From positions 69,842,252 through 69,906,251 of the forward strand of contig CM055092.1 in the NCBI GenBank assembly GCA_029204225.1: 64,000 nt of DNA, given 5' to 3'. The translations under genes and the position numbers were made by a program. Positions 1 through 10,604 of the stretch are shown here, one piece after another (the stretch's first letter is position 1; each line of letters starts with the position of its first letter). The notes beneath the pieces are model-generated. The model ran no database searches, was not told where the DNA came from, and worked only from the letters and a program-made list of their open reading frames with translations. This DNA comes from Diphasiastrum complanatum. Lineage: Eukaryota; Streptophyta; Lycopodiopsida; Lycopodiales; Lycopodiaceae.

Positions 1-1118
1 CCAATACCACTGGCCAAGTAGACCATGTGCTTGACATCTTGCCAAAGGGATTCACCCCATCTATTGCAAGTCCAAATCTTATGTTTCTAGATTCACTTGC
101 AAAACATGAATACTCTTTGTCAACGTGTTTCCATGTAGGAGAATCTGAGGGTACTCTCGTAACCCCATCTGAAGAACGGTGGTTCGCATGCCAGTTCATC
201 AATTCTACAAGGGATTTGCAATGAAACAATCATTGCCAATCGTGGAATGATTGGAAAATGTCACAACACCTTGCATGGGATAGTGGTCCCTTGCAAATCA
301 TCTCGATATCGAGGAATCTCACATACAAGACAATTTTTTAGTCCTTGATACTCACCATGATACGAGATGCAATCCTTTGGACAAGCATGATGTTGTGTAT
401 AGTCCATTCCCATTGCATTCAACATCTGCATGCCTCGGCTAGCATGCTATTTCTTTTTGGGAGTAGTTTGCACAATACCCTGCATATAACCAAATGAGTT
501 TTCATAACATGAAACACAATTGCCTATTCAACTAAAATTTCAAGTACACACGTAGTTAAATAAAAAATAATTCAATCCTCTTTACCCAAATAAAGATGTA
601 ACACTTGTATCACTCCATTTATATTTTGCTTGGAGATTCAATAGAAGCAACGCAGCGGCCAAACGAGATGTCTTTGATCCAGGGTATAATGGTGTATGTG
701 ATTCTTCTCTCAGTTACTTCCTTTCCTCTTTAGTCACAAAAGAATCGGTACCATGTTCAATGGGTTCTTTTATATTGTTACGATGCTCATACACATCATT
801 TATCAATGTCTTTATAATTTCAACTTCATCTTGCATAGAACAATTATGTTCATCACTTGAACTTGATTTTGAGGAAGAAGAAGAGTTAGGTCAAGACCGA
901 TTTGTCTTGCGACGTTGTTGGTCATCTATTCTCATCATGGCTCGTATTCCCATCTGCTCACGATAAGATAGTTGATCTATATGTGGCCCATTATATCCCA
1001 ATCTTGTGGCAGATATAGAATGTCTGTGATCATCATCACTAGAACTAGATGACAATTCGTATTCCTTGAAACATGGGAAAAAAAATAAGACATCAAAATT
1101 GAACAACAATTTATACAA
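1..1118 (-). pseudogene. CACTA (En/Spm) TNP2-like transposase, N-terminal half, degenerate, runs off left edge
   Basis: The minus strand reads as the N-terminal half of a plant CACTA TNP2 transposase (Transposase_21 family), the enzyme that cuts and pastes CACTA elements. Landmarks in order: an acidic/serine-rich leader (about 1070-760), LYPGSKTSRLAA near 690-655, the zinc-like segment HACPKDCISYHGEYQ followed by CLVC (about 395-330), and then near 200-10 MNWHAN, DGVTRVPSDSPTWKHVD, RNIRFGLAIDGVNPFGKMSS and STWPVVL. This is the family's usual order. In-frame stops near 890 and 720 and a frame change near 240 show it is dead. The rest of the transposase lies outside the window. Family assignment rests on remembered motifs, not a search. 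Confidence 0.82.
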
Positions 1119-1119
1119 A

Positions 1120-1590
1120 ATTGGAACTTAAATCAAGATATGAGAATTGAACATAATTTTCAAAAAACACAAATACAACTATTAAGACTATTCACGTTCT
1201 CAAAATAAAAGATATCATCTTATAACTCAACTATAATTGAATATGAAGAATGTTTAACTAATTAGATTAACACCATTGTATATCATTTCAATATATTTGA
1301 ATAGTTTATGAAAATTGAACGTTATTTCTTAAACCTAAACATCAAACATCATATCCAATTTGAAACTTATATAAGACATCTTAATCGAACATTATATTAT
1401 AATTGAAACTGAAACAAGACATTGAAAATTGAGCATTATTTCTAAAAGCTTAACATCAAACATCATATCAAATGTGAACTTGAATGAGACATCCAAAACA
1501 AACATCATATCCAAATTAAAAGCCAATAAGACATCCAAATTGAACTCAAATAAAAAAGATGTACTTTTGGTATTTACAATGCACATGTCT
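1120..1590. repeat. AT-rich degenerate tandem repeats
   Basis: A run of loosely repeated units of the type 'aacatcatatccaaattgaa' and 'aagacatc' with AT-rich spacers. The open frames on both strands here are low-complexity by-products of the repeat. No gene is visible. Confidence 0.5.
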
Positions 1591-1599
1591 ATGTTGGCT

Positions 1600-2570
1600 C
1601 AAAACTTTTTGTACACGTCTTGGTAGAGGATGATTGAAGCTATAGTTGATGAATAGTTCTTCACCACATTTAATAGGTCTGATTGCACAAACCATTACAT
1701 ATGTAGCTTTCACATGTCGAGAAAAATAATCTTCTTTTCCATTGATGCATTCTTCAAAGTCACAATTAGTTAATGAAGGGCGACAAATAGAACTATTTAT
1801 ATATGCAGCGATGTTTCCATGTATTTATGGACGCCCATCGATGTACATACGATGTGCTTTTGAAACACTTTTTCCTTGCATGCGCCTCTTTCCAAAGAAC
1901 AAGCATTGGAATTTAAACCATATATTTGCATTCTCCATTGGTGGCGACATAGAGCATGCCAATCACCCCAATTGTATTGAGATCCTGCATATATGCCATT
2001 AATGTGACAACACTATTCAAAGGAACATCAATGCTAGTGAAAGAAAATAAACCTAATCCGGCATTGGGAAACCGCTCACTAGGATTAATTATGTATATGA
2101 CCCCAATATGAAAATGATGTCCCACATAATGGTAGTGGTATCATATCAGGCCAACATGAATATTTCTTTCTATCAAACGGCTTAACTACTGCATGTAGAT
2201 GAGGAGGAAGGTGAGATTCGATCAACGAATTTAAAACATTTTTGGACAAGTTGATAGTCCGTAAAAAAAACTTTGTTCATTTTCAAATCTTGTCAAAATG
2301 TGTCCAAGTCGTGTTCTTTTTTTTAATGGAGTAGCTAAGATAGAAGAATTTGTATGATTTTATGTTGAGTGTGATGGAATGCACAATATTTGTATGTGGT
2401 GATATCATGAGTTGGATAGAGCTTGGGATAGGATTTTCACAAGGTGTTGTGGATTGGATACAATCTATGTGTGATGACACTATCGGATGATCAGAATCAA
2501 TGCAAGCAAGATCAATGTCAAGTGTCACGGTGGTGGAGTGAGTGGATATATGAGACATAGGAACCTCCAC
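1600..2570 (-). pseudogene. SET-domain protein pseudogene, copy 1
   Basis: On the minus strand, pieces in different frames follow SET-domain order. A leader (2570-2290) has no recognised domain. Then come NAGLGLFSFTS (about 2065-2030; SET proteins begin with GLGLF), MYIDGRP and GNIAAYINSS (about 1850-1790; compare the family's GNIARFINHS), NCDFEE (about 1765), TYVMVCAIRPIKCGEELFIN (about 1705-1650), matching the family's I-x-x-GEEL-x-x-Y close. SET domains methylate protein lysines using S-adenosylmethionine. At least two frameshifts and two stops make this copy non-functional. The usual NHSC/NHxC cofactor-pocket motif is not intact. It lies directly upstream, on the same strand, of the CACTA transposase. 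A second copy lies at 7.6-8.4 kb. Confidence 0.55.
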
Positions 2571-3126
2571 ATTACTCGGTTCGTAGTCACTAGTGACCTC
2601 ATCAGTAAAATCATCAACTAGAATTTGTCCAATTCCAAAGATGATCCAAAATTGATATTTCTTATCTTGTTGATAAGATTGTCAATTGTTCAAGAGGTTG
2701 ACACCAATTGTCCAAGAGGTTGACACCAATGTACTATTTTGCAAGAGATAAAAGTATACATGCATTAGTCTTTTTTTTTCAAATACATTGTGTATTATGA
2801 AGGCCAATACTAAGCAAATAAAATATACCTCCAAAACCACATCAGGCTCCTCAACATGCTTTCCAAACTTCCACAAATATTGTGCCACAATTCGTCTTGG
2901 TCGAGTTTTAAATCCGTTGCATTGCTTACACTCACAATATATATTTTTGTTGTACTCTTTTTTATACTGATTTTACTTGTTTCAAGACATTTCTTAAGTA
3001 GATGACATATTTGTTGGTTGATCGTGATAAAGATATTTGATTTGTAATATATCAATAAGATTAATATTAAATCTTATTGACAAAATACAAATTACATACA
3101 AGGCATCAACTTTGAGATTAATGGTA
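2571..3126. other. no gene recognised
   Basis: AT-rich sequence with short open frames on both strands that resemble nothing I know. A short tandem duplication is present at 2680-2732 (two copies of 'caattgtccaagaggttgacac', cut here by description: the unit is about 22 bp). Confidence 0.4.
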
Positions 3127-3512
3127 GACTTCTAACAAGACCAATCGAGTACTGGAGTTTGCAAAATAACCAAATCAATCAAGACTAGCTTCATATTTAG
3201 GCTATATTAAGTGCATCTAAATTGACTATTTGGCAATTGCTCCTCTAATCACTATGATCAAGCAATCAAAACAACCTTAAATGTTTGTAGGATAGCAAAT
3301 CACTTCACTATCATTCAATTAACTATGTAGATCATCAAAAACATCCTCATCAAAATAGTTATGAGATCTAGGATTGTCCATGGTTAGAAATAGACCTTAA
3401 ACTCTACCATCTAATGTGAATTTACGATCGATGCATGTGGTCTATTGGCTTCCATATATGAGATCAGGAGGATTGGCTTGGGCCATTTTCTACTTCAAGA
3501 AGGGTTGTGGAA
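3127..3512 (+). repeat. direct repeat, left copy (flanks RAD7-like fragment)
   Basis: Segments at 3127-3150 and 3344-3512 recur, in the same order and orientation and about 90% alike by eye, at 4501-4525 and 4577-4760. The right copy is shorter because the middle is missing. Together they bracket the RAD7-like gene fragment. Confidence 0.75.
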
Positions 3513-3527
3513 GGATTAATAGCTTCC

Positions 3528-4395
3528 TTAGAGGCTCAAAAAATTGCAATCGCCTCAAACTTGAAAGCTTCTCTAGTGGAATGGATTCCTTTCAAGATGC
3601 TGGAGACGATAATTTAAATGCCAAGAACTCCTCATCCATCTTTGCCAAATGTGGATGTTCTTTGTGCAAATATGGAGTACATTATGTCTTTACAAAATGT
3701 TTTAGACACGATGAAGAAAGTTTTTTGTGCAAAACTTTGTGATAATAAAAAATTGGACTACAAGATCCTACGCCTTCTTGTGGATGGAGCTCCGTCCACC
3801 ATTGCACTTCATGATTGCTCTTTTATCTTTGACCAAGAATTGATAAAAATCCTTCCATAATGCTTCAAAAATTCTATTGATGTAAGTCCTATGACACTGT
3901 TTGATTACCAATTTTGAAAATGTCATTTTGCAACTTTGGCCTACCTAGTCACTAGAAAATGGAAATAACCAAAGGTAAAATGGAAATATGAAATAATATG
4001 CTAAAGCACTGCTACTAGTCTGAGAATATTATGATTATGTCATATCTTCGAACAATGTTTTTGAAAGGAGCATACAAGTTGACTGATAAAGGCATGTCGA
4101 CTATGATTGAATCAGCTCCACAGTTGACTAGTCTGGTTGTCAGTCTATGCTCTCTTATTTCAGAAGCAGGAGTTAAAGAAGTTGTTGACAGTTTGGCTTC
4201 AAAGTTGAACTCTCTCTCTTTGGAGGGCTACGCACATATGAATGGGCCTAAATTACTTCCATCATTGACTAAGCTGCATGAATTGACACAATTTTTTTTT
4301 GGTGGAGTTGGTGGTATCACTAATGATGTCTTGAGTGAGCTTCTTGTGCACATTAGTGTGAAACTTGAGGAACTATAACTTTCAGATTGTCTGTA
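3528..4395 (+). pseudogene. RAD7-like LRR (F-box/LRR DNA-repair type) gene fragment
   Basis: Two exon-like pieces match the plant RAD7/rhp7-type leucine-rich-repeat protein, which in yeast works with Rad16 in global-genome nucleotide excision repair. The first (3528-3905) contains LCDNKKLDYKILRLLVDGAP and ALHDCSF, the start of the LRR region. The second (4031-4378) contains LTDKGMSTMIESAPQLTSL, SEAGVKEVVDSLASKLNSLS and NGPKLLPSLTKLHELT, consecutive LRR units. Stops at 3636, 3858 and 4377, plus missing N and C termini, make it a fragment. The sequence between the pieces (about 3906-4030) may be an intron. It looks like a captured or duplicated host gene piece. Function of this copy is not expected. 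Confidence 0.7.
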
Positions 4396-4500
4396 AGTGC
4401 TTGAATGCTCTCAATATCCCATACGGTTGAGTGACCTTGTAGCACTTGAGAATTCAACACAATACATTTAGTTGTTAATAACAATGGATCTTAATGGTTT

Positions 4501-4760
4501 AGACTTCTAACAAGACCAATCAAGAACAATGTACTCAAACATTAAAATTGCATCTCGTCAATGAATGTACAAAATGATCCTCATCAAAATAGTTAAAGAT
4601 CAACTTGAATATGAGATCTAGGATTGTCCATGGTTAGAAATAGATCTTAATTCTACCATCTAATGTGAATTTACCATCGATGCAAGTGGTCTATTGGCTT
4701 CCATATATGAGTGAGTGGCCTAGGCCATTTTCTACTTCAAAAAGGGTCGTGAAAGGACAG
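4501..4760 (+). repeat. direct repeat, right copy (flanks RAD7-like fragment)
   Basis: Right partner of the repeat at 3127-3512, in the same orientation but internally deleted. The phrases 'aggattgtccatggttag' and 'gtggtctattggcttcca' are shared. Confidence 0.75.
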
Positions 4761-5814
4761 ATAGGTAGGTGGCGATGGATTGTTTTTGGAAATCAGATGT
4801 AATCATGTCTAAAATTAGTGTCGATCTAAATAACATACACAACTTTTCAATGTATGTTTGAAATTTTAAGTTACATTGATATTTAAAAGAAACATATACA
4901 TCACTAAATTATCATATACTACTAAATTCAAGCTGTATTATAAAAATCTCTCATCGAAATGTAATCACAATGTGTCATTTGCCACTAAAAGTGATTCATA
5001 TTTATATATAATGGTCTTGGGCCAAGCCCTACATTAGTCGAGAGACTATTACAAAAGATGCACAACTTTGGTGCAATTCTAGACAATGTAGAAGTTTAAC
5101 CTTTTAGACAAGTAACCTTCTAAAGGCCGTTAAACTTTCTACATCATGATTCCTCATGGTCTTACAATACACATGCCATGGAATAGGATTTACTTATAGG
5201 GTGACATGCCCACACCCTAGCATACAAAAAAGTTGACTTTCTACAAAATTGCCAACCTGAATTTACAATTGAATTTACAAAAGGAATTATATTTTAAACA
5301 TGTCTTTTGAAGCCAAATTTGGACTTGTTGTAAAGTCGGAATCTGCCAACACTCACTAATACATTACAAGTCCAATAATTATGGCGACAAAGATTGTAAG
5401 CAGGACTCTTCAACTGCAATCATGAATTCTACTCATCAATATCAGCTGCACATTCATTGGATAATTTGGATAGGTATTCTTTGATGTGTGCCACTGATAT
5501 TTCTGGAATAGATATTGATTTGTCCACGGTATAGCCATGTGCTTTAATTGTTTTTTTGCCTTTGATTTTCATGCATGAACAACCGTATATCTACATCCAT
5601 ATATTGTGGTCCGTCGTTGTTCGGAATCCATTATTTCTCTAAGCAATTTTTGTACAGCTCCCAGTTGTCAACTTGTCTCTGGTTTCTACACCGTTTATTA
5701 GATTTTGGTTCATACCATAATGCTTTAAACTTTGTGGCCAAGCCTTCTGAGTTTTTCTTCACTTCGACAACTTTTGCCACCCAAACAGGTATGGAACCCT
5801 CCACAACATCTTAA
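4761..5814. other. no gene recognised
   Basis: AT-rich intergenic or decayed sequence. A 79-codon open frame at 5575-5814 (plus) has no recognisable motif and leads directly, after its stop, into the gag-like fragment that follows. Confidence 0.4.
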
Positions 5815-6930
5815 ATGAATGTTAGTGATGACCTCTTGAAGGAGGTAGCCTCGTGCACGTCGGCCAAGGAAGCTTGGTCTTCTAGTGGTAGTGGTTCTAG
5901 GAGGAGACCAAGATCCTCTTCTAGTGAAAGAAGAGGATTTGGTTCCAATCAGGTTGCGAACTTTTATAATTCTCTATCTCCCGAAGAAAGACAAAGAATA
6001 AAACATCTTTGTCTTTTTGAAGAAGATCCCGATTCTAATAGAGATAATCCTTCGATGGATATGCCATCGGAGGAATCGTGCAATATGTTTTATAATCTAG
6101 ATGATGATGGCTCCATCATCAAAGATACTAAGGGCAAGGTTGTCATCACAAAAATAAGATACTTGCGATTTTGAATAATGAGTTTTCTCAATCAAATAAA
6201 TTCGATGATGTATGGGCATTGACGAATATGTGTATGCATATTCGTTATAAGCACCAATTGTTACAAAGATATGTTAAAAATGACAAAAAGGCCGGGGTGG
6301 GCTTCAAAGAAAGATTGGACAAAGGTGGTACACGAGTCCAAGCATCCAAATTCTGATCACTTCAAACAACAACGGGAAGCGACAAAATCAAGAATTAATC
6401 TCTTGGGCCAATCTCAACTTGGCTCGGGTGGAAAAGCAAATTTACAAACCCAGTTTGTAAGTTTTTCATTTTTAGTTTGATTTTATTATAGTAGATAGTT
6501 ATGTTTTTTTTATACTAATCACGTTTCATATCTAAATGATTGCGATCACGTTTGTATAGCAAAGAGATTTGGGCAAAAATACACAAATGTCGAGTACTAG
6601 ATTGGGTACCAACAAGGTTACAATGCTTTGGTGGACCATCTTGCTCAACAAGGCATTCATCCTACGATTAATTTTTCCTACTTTAATCTCATTTGCGTCT
6701 ATTATCTAGTAATAATTTTTATTAGTTCTTATTGTTTATTAATGAATTTCATTTACTTTACTTATTTGCTATTGAATTTTGTTATTTTTTGTGATGTGTA
6801 GAGAAGTTCGGCATCTTATGTAGAGGAGGGGTCAGGTGAAGCGAAAGCGGAAGGGGAAGAGGAGATGTCCGAAAGTGAGAGTGAAGGACAAGCTTCTGCA
6901 CAGGACTTGGATTTGGACGATGACAATTAA
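5815..6930 (+). CDS. chimeric, probably spliced hypothetical gene (starts in a copia gag fragment)
   Basis: Residues 1-21 (5815-5877) read MNVSDDLLKEVASCTSAKEA and are clearly homologous to the Gag of the copia family at 12.1-12.8 kb. From residue 22 the frame switches without a stop to unrelated sequence rich in Ser and Arg (SSSGSGSRRRPRSSSSERR), then an acidic segment ending at 6174. Further open segments follow: 6171-6356 and 6271-6480, ending near 'gtaagttttt', a good splice donor. After a probable intron and 'gatgtgtag' at 6793-6801 comes an acidic tail (6802-6930; EEGSGEAKAEGEEEMSESES) with a stop. The layout suggests a small multi-exon gene or transposon accessory ORF. I do not recognise the non-gag part. 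Exon joins are not certain. Confidence 0.4.
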
Positions 6931-7575
6931 GGATCCTTTGCTTGTTTAATGTTTAGTGTTTAATGTTTAATGTTTGTGTGTGATTTTTATTTCACCATCT
7001 GTGTTTATCAATTATTGTTGTACATTTTAATTATTGTCTATAATAAGACTGTTTGTTTTAACTTTCTATGATTGCATTATGATCTTGTTTTTGTTATAAA
7101 AATGTTCATCGTTTTATAAACACAATTTAAGTAACTTACATATAGTTCTTTTCTTCTTTAATGTCAAAGTTTGTGTAATCTAGTATAAAAAACAAAACAT
7201 ATACTAAAAAATTAACATTGAAATTTAACAAACCTTTTATTTAAGTGAAATCACAAAATTTCCATGTGAAGATTGACACATACCTCATTTGATTGTCTTC
7301 ATCAAAATCCCTTTCTTTTCAAGAGCCATCATCCTTTTTATTCTACAAATCAACCAATCAAAGGCAAATCATTAAATATAAGCAATAACTATCTTTTCTT
7401 TTTTGATGTGTAAGTTTATCTAATCTAGTATTAAGATCAAAACATATTGTACAAAAATCACATTGATTCAATCACCAAACAATTTAACAAACCATTCAAT
7501 AAAATGAGATGTAAATGCATCACTTAATCTCACAAAATTAACATTTAAAGATTCATAACCTATCTCATTTTTCTG
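6931..7575. repeat. AT-rich spacer with a diverged duplication
   Basis: No gene. A stretch at about 7150-7300 and another at about 7395-7575 share the phrases 'aatctagtat', 'aaaacatat', 'aatttaacaaacc' and 'acctcattt/atctcattt' in order, so they are an old tandem duplication of about 240 bp spacing. Simple 'gtttaatgttta' repetition at 6946-6975. Confidence 0.45.
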
Positions 7576-7599
7576 TCAAAATATCTATTGACCCCGTCT

Positions 7600-8400
7600 T
7601 ATGTGCTTGGCAAAGTGCCAATGTATGTAGTTATGCAAGCACAAACCATCACATAAGTACATCTAACTAATCTAGTAAAACAATCTTCCATGCCATTGTT
7701 GCGCTCTTCAAAAATACAATTTGTTAAACTAGAAAAACCATCAAAACTATTTGAATATATCCTGCTATACTTCCAAATTTGCAAGGCCTTCCACCAATGT
7801 ATGTATACTTTCCACATCCCACGCTTGCCCATCTCTTGTCTCTCTCTTACTGAGCACGCATTTGAATGTAAATCATATATTTGCATCCTCCAATAATGTC
7901 TGCATAGGCACTTCCACATGATTGTGGATATACAAGCTTAGGCCGGTGTCTAGAAATCATAGGCTAGGCAAGAGCTGATAGGTTTTATTTTTTTGTTGAA
8001 ATGTATCACCTACCCTAGGGAAAGCAGTGGACTTCGACCAACATGCATATCGTTCATGGTTGAAAGGATTTTGGATGGCAAATAAGTGTGGTGGGACAAT
8101 ACCTGTGGTGTCAAATATTTGTTCCAAAATAATTGCACTCACATCATGAATATGCAAAGTTTTAACCTTTTTATTTAGTGCCCTTATTTGTCTCCGATGA
8201 CGTGTTTTATCTACAAGAGGATGGTGCATAGTATTAATAGAAGATGATTTGGAGGGGCTCTCAATGGGTGACTCCATCGTATGTTGAAATAACCCGAAAG
8301 GAAAATCTTCAATCTTCAACAACATCAACATTATTTATTGTGGCCAAACCTATGACCTCATCAACATCGTCCACCAAATCACACACCAAATCCTCATCCA
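7600..8400 (-). pseudogene. SET-domain protein pseudogene, copy 2
   Basis: Second diverged copy of the gene at 1.6-2.57 kb, same strand. The leader (8331-7960) has a basic stretch (KTRHRRQIRALNKKVK) and ends in HERYACWSKSTAFPRVGDTF, matching the copy-1 phrase KKYSCWPDMIPLPLCGTSF. The SET-like part follows in shifting frames: DTGLSLYIHNHVEVP (near 7945-7900), YIGGRPCKFGSIAGYIQ (near 7800-7750), NCIFEERNNGMEDCF and RCTYVMVCA (near 7725-7635). The closing GEEL-x-x-Y block of copy 1 has decayed here. Frameshifts make it non-functional. Its nearest relative visible is copy 1; divergence between the two is large, so the duplication is old. Confidence 0.5.
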
Positions 8401-8699
8401 ATTCTAATGATAATCCAAAATCTAGACAAGTCCCATTATTTTTAGCCATCCACTTGGAGATTCTGAAGGTGTGAATGGACAGGTCAATAATTTTTGCATG
8501 TCACCTAGTATAGGACGATTAATAGAAATCACCTATGGTTGTAGTTCATTGGATGTGACATCAAGAACAATATTATGATTAAAATCATGTTCACTTACCT
8601 GCAAGTACAAACAACAAAAATTAATTATTTTTCAGTTAAATAAATTACCATAGAACTTGCTAAACAACAATGAATAATTCATGATAATATATTTTTGTG

Positions 8700-9880
8700 A
8701 ATGTTTGTAGCATACTAGTGGATTGGGCAAACTACCATAACATGATATTCAATCCCTTGAGCATTTATTGGGTTTGTTGAAGGACCCGCTTGGATTTTGG
8801 TGGAGGCCTCCTCCACATGTGATCTTTGACTATGTGTCTTTTGTCATATTTAAATCATTTGCAATCGGCACAATCACAATAGATCTTTTCATCCCATGGA
8901 TCTGGCTACATAAATCAAAAGAAAAATAGCATTAGTGTCATATATTTGAGCACTCAAATATGGCTTGCAATTAGATATGAACAAGTATCTTGAAATTCAA
9001 ATATTCTATGTTATGGAAATAAAAAAAATTAGGACTACTTATAATACAAACAAATAAAAGATACAAACAAACATGGTGAACAATATTTTATCGTACTCAT
9101 CTAAAAAGATGTGGATATCATCTTTGTGTCTCGTAAGAGACAACTAGAGATCTATTAGGTGGTCTGGATCGATCACTACCTGAAGTGCTAGATGAAACTT
9201 GACCTGCATGTATTCTTTTCAGTACTAACATTATTACTTTATATCCATTTTGACTAGTGACATAAATTTATATTGCAAGAGAATTACAAGAGAGACACAA
9301 ACACATTATATAGAAATAGTGGATATTATAAGTAGACCTGCATGATGTGAATGTGCGGGCACTGAATGATCATGAGTACTAGATCGAGGCATTGCTGATG
9401 AGGTAGTGGTTGGCTCACAAGAGGAAGCAACATTTGACGTCCTCCTAGTGCCTTGCGATCCACATCCATATTCATGGATCAAGGCATTTCTAGAATCTCT
9501 CCAAAGAAGATACTACATAAAAATCATTCATAAAAATTAGGAACATCAATATCAATTTTTCTCTTTAAAACATTGAGAATAAAAAGTCGTAGAATTGAAG
9601 TGAAAAAATGGTCTACTATAAATTTGAAAATAAAGTGAACCTAATTATCTACTGGACTCTACAAGCACATGCTAAATATTTCTTGCAATATAGGGGAGGT
9701 CACTCTGGTGGCCGACTTGGTCGTGTATCTAATGAAATCATTTCTTCATCCATAGTAGAAATACATTTCTAACCATAAAAAGCATGATCACTAACAAACG
9801 ACGTCAAGCAACAACCACAATAACATAAGCTACAAAAAGAAAAGTTAACAGAAACATATTTGTGTAGAAAATTCATAGTG
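8700..9880 (-). other. possible exons of an unrecognised gene
   Basis: Two open, Ser/Thr/Arg-rich pieces on the minus strand end or begin at plausible splice sites: 9525-9345 (ALIHEYGCGSQGTRRTSNVA, ending at a possible donor after 'catgcag') and 9205-9110 (QVSSSTSGSDRSRPPNRSLV, after an 'ag' acceptor). Composition resembles accessory ORFs of CACTA elements, but no domain can be named. The rest is AT-rich. Confidence 0.25.
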
Positions 9881-9881
9881 A

Positions 9882-10394
9882 GTACTACAGGCTGTAGTAC
9901 GGCCTTCAACCTGAGAAACAAGTAGAAATTGATTTGGTTTCATTTGGATCACAAAAACTCAATGTACATAGTGAACTAGCTTGAGATTGCCAATGAGCTC
10001 CAAAAATTTTCTATCTTCTCACTATGGAGAGAGGGAATACATAGCAAATTCGACTTCCTTCTTGAAGTTAGGTGGATTTCCAGCATGTAATAAGGAAGTT
10101 AACTCACTCTCCTTGACCTAAAATGAAACCCTAGTCTATTTCCTAGAGTTATGCTTGGTAGGTAGCTAGTTGGTCAAATTTTCACCTTAAACTTAGGTGT
10201 AGGTCCTATAAAGTAGGGATGACCACCAAATAGACATGACCAACTCTCTTGACTTGACCTAACCTACATTAGGATGGGTTTCCCATGTAGCATCATGGCC
10301 TCACATGTGTGAGACCCACTTGTGTACACAATTTATACTATTCTACATGGTTTTTGATCAAGCTAGATTTGCCAATTTTTGGCAATTCTTCACA
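9882..10394 (-). repeat. element A 3' LTR, truncated (513 of about 702 bp)
   Basis: Matches 13756-14268 nearly base for base. It ends in the canonical ...CTTCACA (minus-strand start TGTGAAG) beside the polypurine tract. The distal 189 bp, which in the other LTR run from TGTGAAAGTACTG to the ACACGTGT stretch, are missing, and unrelated sequence begins at 9881. Confidence 0.9.
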
Positions 10395-10604
10395 CTCCTC
10401 CTCAAATTTAGCTTGATCTATTTACAACTCTCTTGATAGATCAATGAAAGCTTTTAGAAGTGTCTAAAAAATCCAGCTACAAAGAAGGAACTTTCGAGAC
10501 TCCAATAGAGAATGATGTCCATGAAGGATCTTTCACCACCTCTTAGAGGATCCCTTACAAGATGTTCCATGAATGTGTCTATATACATGTAGCACACTTC
10601 AAAA

